Assembly (NCBI GenBank): GCA_017745015.1
Contig: JAGIAF010000019.1
Coordinates: 6,022-21,422 of the forward strand
DNA: 15,401 bases
Direction: 5' to 3'
DNA from: Bdellovibrio sp.
GTDB taxonomy: Bacteria > Bdellovibrionota > Bdellovibrionia > Bdellovibrionales > Bdellovibrionaceae
Positions 14,710 through 15,401 of this stretch are shown here, one piece after another. The notes below the pieces were generated by a model. It searched no databases. It was not told the DNA's origin and was given only the letters and a program-made list of their open reading frames with translations. The number at the start of each line of letters is the position of its first letter. Within the stretch, counting starts at the first letter, position 1. A program made the position numbers and the translations under genes.

Positions 14710-14736
14710 AAGCCGGGGTAACCCGGCTTCTTCTTA
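14710..14736 (+). terminator. Rho-independent terminator of the regulator/secreted-protein operon
   Basis: AAGCCGGG (14710-14717) and CCCGGCTT (14722-14729) form an 8-bp GC-rich stem with a 4-base loop, followed by CTTCTTA. It starts 12 bp after the stop codon. Confidence 0.85.
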
Positions 14737-14753
14737 CGCACTATTGCTACCTC

Positions 14754-14832
14754 AAAAATCCCAGGAAGGGATTTTTTCGCGGAAGCCCCGAAGGGGGCAG
14801 GAGCCCGAAACAAAAGTGTGTCCGTACCTTTT
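14754..14832. repeat. Hairpin-rich intergenic block, candidate dispersed repeat
   Basis: Three elements follow each other. AAAAATCCC/GGGATTTTT (14754-14762/14768-14776) is a 9-bp stem that can terminate transcription both ways. GCCCC/GGGGC (14785-14789/14794-14798) forms a short hairpin that may extend through CGG/CCG outer pairs. The block ends at 14812-14832 with AAAAGTGTGTCCG then TACCTTTT; its reverse complement begins AAAAGGTAC, close to the AAAAGGTGC ends of the inverted repeat at 6374-6436. No coding frame is convincing here. Repeat status is inference. Confidence 0.4.
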
Positions 14833-14912
14833 CACGTACTTACTCCACCTATTCCAAAAACCTGGTAGCCCAGAAACATCGTGTCAGTTCTATTTTTTTA
14901 ATACTTGTTTGC

Positions 14913-14949
14913 TTGACGGGTTTTCTTGATTTTTAAAATCGCCTATACT
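14913..14949 (+). promoter_or_regulatory. Candidate promoter elements upstream of the HNH-type gene
   Basis: A TTGACG (14913-14918) and a good -10-like TATACT (14944-14949) are present, but 25 bp apart. TTGACG with TAAAAT (14934-14939) has a short 15-bp spacer, and TATACT has only a poor -35 at proper distance. Some promoter activity is plausible in this AT-rich stretch, but I cannot settle which. Confidence 0.22.
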
Positions 14950-15088
14950 CGTTGCTTTATATATAGACGTTACCGTTCTCCCCTCTCTGGAAATCTCCTT
15001 CGCCAGAGGCGGTAATGAGCAAATAGACGCTGCCACTATTGCGTTCAGCTTGAATATCCACACTGAAAATATCCTTAAAAATCGATAA
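14930..15088 (+). pseudogene. Possible gene remnant without a start codon
   Basis: One + frame is open from the stop at 14927-14929 to TAA at 15086-15088 and ends ...FSLNIHTENILKNR. It has no ATG or GTG, and its only TTG lies near the end. Yet from 14969 about 28 of 39 codons end in a pyrimidine and first positions are mostly purine, as in real genes. It may be the 3' end of a decayed gene, or chance. The opposite strand carries a competing 69-codon frame (15099-14890) with a strong ribosome-site-like sequence. Nested inverted repeats (TTACCG/CGGTAA at 14970-14975/15010-15015, CTCTGG/CCAGAG inside) offer a third reading as structured RNA. Confidence 0.2.
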
Positions 15089-15108
15089 ATAAAACCCATG
15101 ATAGAACT

Positions 15109-15121
15109 CCTCCTGTGGAGG
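15109..15121 (+). promoter_or_regulatory. Ribosome-binding site of the HNH-type gene inside a small hairpin
   Basis: GGAGG (15117-15121) lies 6 bases before the ATG at 15128 and fixes this start. It is also the right arm of a CCTCC-TGT-GGAGG hairpin, so the site could be hidden in the folded mRNA. The same palindrome creates AGGAGG on the other strand. Confidence 0.5.
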
Positions 15122-15127
15122 CTTCAG

Positions 15128-15401
15128 ATGAATCTATCTAAAATTTCAAATGACGAACTTATTGGCCGCTTGGAAACTCTTTGCGCGAACGAACGCAAGA
15201 TTACCCATCTAATCTTGTGGCATATTATTGAAGTAGAAACACGTGGGTTACATTTAGATATGGGTTTTGATTCAATGTATTCTTATCTAACCAAGAAGCT
15301 CGGCTACAGCGAAGATGCTGCTTATCGCCGAATTTCTGCTGCTCGTGTCTTGAAAAAAGCCCCAGAGATTTCCGAAAAAATCGAAAATGGAACTATTACT
15401 C
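15128..15401 (+). CDS. HNH-endonuclease-family protein, 5' part only
   Basis: The frame is open from ATG 15128 to the window end, giving the first 91 residues of a longer protein. The segment NERKITHLILWHIIEVETRG, then MGFDSMYSYLTKKLGYSEDAAYRRISAARVLKK and PEISEKIENGTI, matches the N-terminal helical region that precedes a C-terminal HNH nuclease domain in a protein family common in Bdellovibrio and other delta-proteobacteria-like genomes. The HNH domain itself lies beyond the window, so nuclease activity cannot be confirmed here. The start is fixed by GGAGG 6 bases upstream. Such genes often occur in several copies per genome; whether this one is intact or mobile cannot be seen. Confidence 0.75.
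   Translation, partial: MNLSKISNDELIGRLETLCANERKITHLILWHIIEVETRGLHLDMGFDSMYSYLTKKLGYSEDAAYRRISAARVLKKAPEISEKIENGTIT

Noticed and set aside
14778..14832. A known riboswitch such as a cyclic di-GMP aptamer
   Set aside because: The stems are too short and the conserved loop bases of that aptamer class are not seen.
14673..14936. An 87-codon + strand frame after the secreted protein
   Set aside because: It starts inside the previous gene, runs through its terminator and two hairpins, and has no ribosome site.
14890..15099. A 69-codon - strand frame with AGGAGG before its ATG and a hydrophobic N-terminus
   Set aside because: The ribosome-like site is the other arm of the palindrome that forms the HNH gene's own GGAGG, and base use fits the opposite strand better. 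Kept only as an alternative reading.

Overview
The window looks like chromosomal DNA from a Bdellovibrio-type predatory bacterium (Bdellovibrionota), with base composition somewhat AT-rich by eye. Three things point there: a TIGR02147-type regulator whose start of translation is coupled to a secreted protein, a long Met/Pro/Gln-rich FtsZ tail, and an HNH-endonuclease-type gene at the right edge of a kind I associate with these genomes. The species assignment is inference; no marker gene such as rRNA is present.

Layout. (1) 105-1132: two small overlapping genes on + for exported proteins of unknown function, ended by a hairpin terminator. (2) 1161-4405: a Nudix hydrolase and aconitase A on -, likely one transcript. 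(3) 4482-6322: two lipoprotein genes on -, the second a calcineurin-like phosphoesterase. (4) 6374-6436: a perfect 26-bp inverted repeat that contains the stop codon of the next unit. (5) 6435-11037: a cell-division unit on -, ftsQ-ftsA-ftsZ, followed directly by an LpxH-like phosphoesterase. (6) 11238-12755: a divergent chemoreceptor with a CxxCH haem-type sensor domain. (7) 12846-14698: a TIGR02147-type regulator and a secreted protein overlapping by 4 bp. (8) 14699-15127: a gene-poor, hairpin-rich stretch. (9) 15128-15401: the 5' part of an HNH-endonuclease-family gene cut by the window edge.

How it works together. FtsQ, FtsA and FtsZ form the division core: FtsZ is the ring GTPase, FtsA its membrane anchor and FtsQ the periplasmic connector. 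The LpxH-like gene touches ftsZ by one base, so envelope and division functions are probably co-expressed. Aconitase and the Nudix enzyme are housekeeping metabolism. The chemoreceptor and the TIGR02147/secreted pair are lifestyle genes.

I did not find a clear new defence system, CRISPR array, tRNA or rRNA. The most unusual signals are non-coding: the 26-bp inverted repeat, a three-way-junction fold with possible ribosome-site masking between ftsQ and ftsA, a start codon placed inside a perfect palindrome, and the hairpin-rich block before the HNH gene. Many ORFs appear longer than the real gene; I moved six starts (first gene, acnA, Nudix, phosphoesterase, chemoreceptor and others as noted) on the basis of ribosome-binding sites, start-codon type and family length.
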